Shown: positions 33,978 to 35,673 of the stretch, in pieces
How the letters are laid out: every line of letters begins with the position of its first letter
How positions within the stretch are numbered: position 1 is the stretch's first letter
Source: Gnetum montanum
Lineage: Eukaryota; Streptophyta; Gnetopsida; Gnetales; Gnetaceae
Reading direction: 5' to 3'
DNA: 35,673 nucleotides
Assembly: GCA_015680685.1 (NCBI GenBank)
Contig: MNCI01033603.1
Location: 1-35,673 of the forward strand
The notes under the pieces: model-generated
What the model saw: the letters and a program-made list of their open reading frames with translations, nothing else
What the model was told of the DNA's origin: nothing
Database searches by the model: none
Made by a program: the position numbers and the translations under genes

Positions 33978-34096
33978 ATGGTGTGGAAGAGTGAGTGTAG
34001 GCATCAGGGGCTTGCCAAGCTAGACGAAGGGGGGTGTACCCTATGACATCTCCCCAAGGCACACATTGAGAAGTGGTAGGAGGCTCCATCTTCTCA
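33978..34096 (+). pseudogene. First exon of the antisense gene (element C)
   Basis: The ATG at 33,978 opens 39 codons plus two bases, ending at a GTAAGT donor at 34,097. Exon 1 of the element A gene has the same length, 11 codons before the shared LAK, the shared LAKxDE, a stop at the same codon (TGA here, TAG in A, both one change from TGG) and the same donor phase. A further TAG lies near the end. No match to exon 2 or later exons of A was found downstream. Confidence 0.65.
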
Positions 34097-35673
34097 GTAA
34101 GTCGCTACACTACCCTCATTTCTGTTACGTAATTTATCAAGTTAGTGTTGGCAGATTTTGGCCATTTAATGGAGCAGGCTTTGTGAAGCTAATCATATAA
34201 CTAACATTCACCTTGATTTAAACATTGCCAATATTTTATTGGATGAAGACTTTTTAGAGGTGTTGGGTTGGTAGTTTGAAAGGTTTTTCTCTAATTGATT
34301 CACTAGCAAATACAATTTTGTTTAAGACAAATGATCAATTTTTCAAAGTTCATGACAATCCTCTACTAGCTATTTTAGTGCCAGAGAAGTATTCACTGGA
34401 TCTACAAACATGTATTGATGTACAAGTTAAGAAGTGGGTTTAGTTAACCTCCATAAGGTATGGAAAGGAGTATCTTAGTGGTCTCACCTAGGATGAACCA
34501 CAAGATAATGATCCAAAAATCCCCATAGTTTCACAAAAATGCCACATGTTGTTCATACTCACAAAAGCATTTAAGTGTAACGATATCACACAAAAAATGC
34601 CTAAATTTATCAAATTGATTTTGTCCTACTTGCTGGCTGCAAAGAAACACCAAGAGATGACCCAAACACTCTCGGATGTTGGGCTCTCCTTTCAGGGTTT
34701 CGGGAGTTGTGAGCCTCAGTACACGTGCCATAGAGAAATAGAGAAGCAAGCCATTTATGAATGTGAACCCAATAGGGAAAGGAAGCCAACTCTTGATCGC
34801 CAAAGCTAGGTGGAAAGCAGGTACCACGAGCCCTCTATTTGTAAGAAAATAGATTTGACTAGTTTTAGAGCAACTAGCTCGAAGAAAAAAAGATGAAAAG
34901 ATGGAGTATGCATCACTAATTCTATGAATTAGTAGGGAACGAGTCCCCGAGCCTGATCTCTCAACGCAGTGTTTCCAGTCATACTATTATTTTCTTCCCC
35001 TGCACTTCGGAAATGCAAAGGTTGCTGGAGAAACTATCAACTAAGATGTAAGATAAGAGGGGAATTTCGATTCCACCTCAATGACCGACATTCAAAACTG
35101 AATTTAGATAAATATCTTCTTACTTTATGGATCATATTTTATCACAATAATTATGATTGAAAAGATGGAGTCATCTGTGGCAAAAACAAAGGGCACCAGG
35201 TAGATGACAAGAAAGCATGCGGCCTCTCCCAGCTAGATCGAGCTAGAGGCAATGTCGACTCTGACGCCTGCAAATTCAGCGGAGTAGTTGCTAGAAATAG
35301 AGATGGTGGCAACATAGATGAAGAAGGGAGGAAACTAAAAAAAATGCCAGCATAAGAACAACGAAAAAAATAAAGGTCGATAGTTGTAGTGATTCCATTT
35401 TGTTCATGGGTGTTAATTGTTTTGTCCAGGGGCTTCACTGAGGGAATCATGTTTTCTTTCATAATTGCTCCAAGAAGTTAGTGAAAAATAATGGCCACCA
35501 ATGAATTTAACCTAGGAATCAGACACCCAGGCTCAGGCATAGGAAAACTAGTTTCATTATCATCAGTAGCAGATGCTTATGTTCGGTGGCAAACATAGAG
35601 CAATCCACGGGTTCCAACCTAATGGTTATGTGTATATTTGCATTTGTAAGCTACAAAATAGGGTTCATCAAGT
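34097..35673. other. Unexplained right-hand end
   Basis: By position this should be the interval between protease and RT of element C, but I could not align it with element A. Coding-like stretches exist: a + frame around 34,290-34,440 (DSLANTILFKTNDQFFKVHD) and opposite frames at 34,546-34,809 (+) and 34,531-34,827 (-). The minus one has a hydrophobic segment (PIGFTFINGLLLYFSMARVL). The base composition after 34,550 seems less AT-rich and less decayed than the neighbours. An inserted piece of other origin is possible. No family recognised. Confidence 0.4.

Larger units (their letters stand above)
25726..34096 (-). mobile_element. Element C: decayed Tat-like LTR retrotransposon, minus strand
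   Basis: Read on the minus strand: first exon of the antisense gene (on +), repeat array, 3' splice site, pol, repeat array, untranslated region, polypurine tract and 3' LTR. The gag-protease and 5' LTR that should lie above 34,100 are not seen before the window ends. It is a close relative of element A by order, repeats, polypurine tract and antisense exon, but clearly diverged. It shows fewer CG pairs than A in the shared U3 motif (TATGCT/AGCATA instead of TACGCT/AGCGTA), as expected after longer decay of methylated DNA. Confidence 0.85.

Overview
The window looks like nuclear DNA of a seed plant, inside a retrotransposon-rich stretch. There is no intact cellular gene, rRNA, tRNA or CRISPR. 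Almost everything recognisable is the decayed remains of large Ty3/gypsy LTR retrotransposons of one related group. Both pol copies carry a second, archaeal-type RNase H after the ordinary one, and all copies have tandem repeat arrays in non-coding internal DNA. Both traits point to the plant Tat (Ogre/Retand-like) lineage. The host species cannot be named from the sequence.

Layout. Element A (136 to about 15,991, + strand): 5' LTR (136 to about 1,681), broken gag-protease (1,952-5,736), a 27-bp repeat array (5,977-6,142), a multi-exon gene on the opposite strand (10,403 down to 6,327), a 3' splice site and broken pol with RT, RNase H, archaeal RNase H and integrase (10,818-14,115), a second repeat array (14,147-14,706), a 3' untranslated region, a polypurine tract and about 60 bp of 3' LTR. 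Element B (15,992-19,154, +) is a related gag-protease joined directly to that LTR stub. After a 737-base run of N comes another 27-bp repeat array (21,991-22,337) and an unidentified decayed ORF (22,443-23,498). Element C (25,726 to at least 34,096, - strand) has a 3' LTR with an expanded U3, a polypurine tract, a repeat array, a decayed pol, a second repeat array and the first exon of the same opposite-strand gene. The last 1.6 kb is unexplained.

Most interesting system. Between protease and RT, element A holds an antisense gene with its own TATA-like box and about eight exons. Five of seven junctions keep codon phase. In element C the first exon is present at the same place with the same length (119 bp), the same donor phase, the shared residues LAKxDE and a TATA-like box at a similar distance. 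The antisense gene therefore seems to be an inherited part of this family. It lies inside what appears to be the sense-strand intron between protease and RT. Its own introns read CT...AC on the sense strand, so the genomic RNA would not lose them.

All elements are dead. They carry many in-frame stops, most explained by C-to-T or G-to-A change, plus frameshifts, lost catalytic residues (integrase Glu to Lys in A, archaeal RNase H Asp to Asn in C, protease Asp in B) and a missing RT core in A that coincides with a single N.
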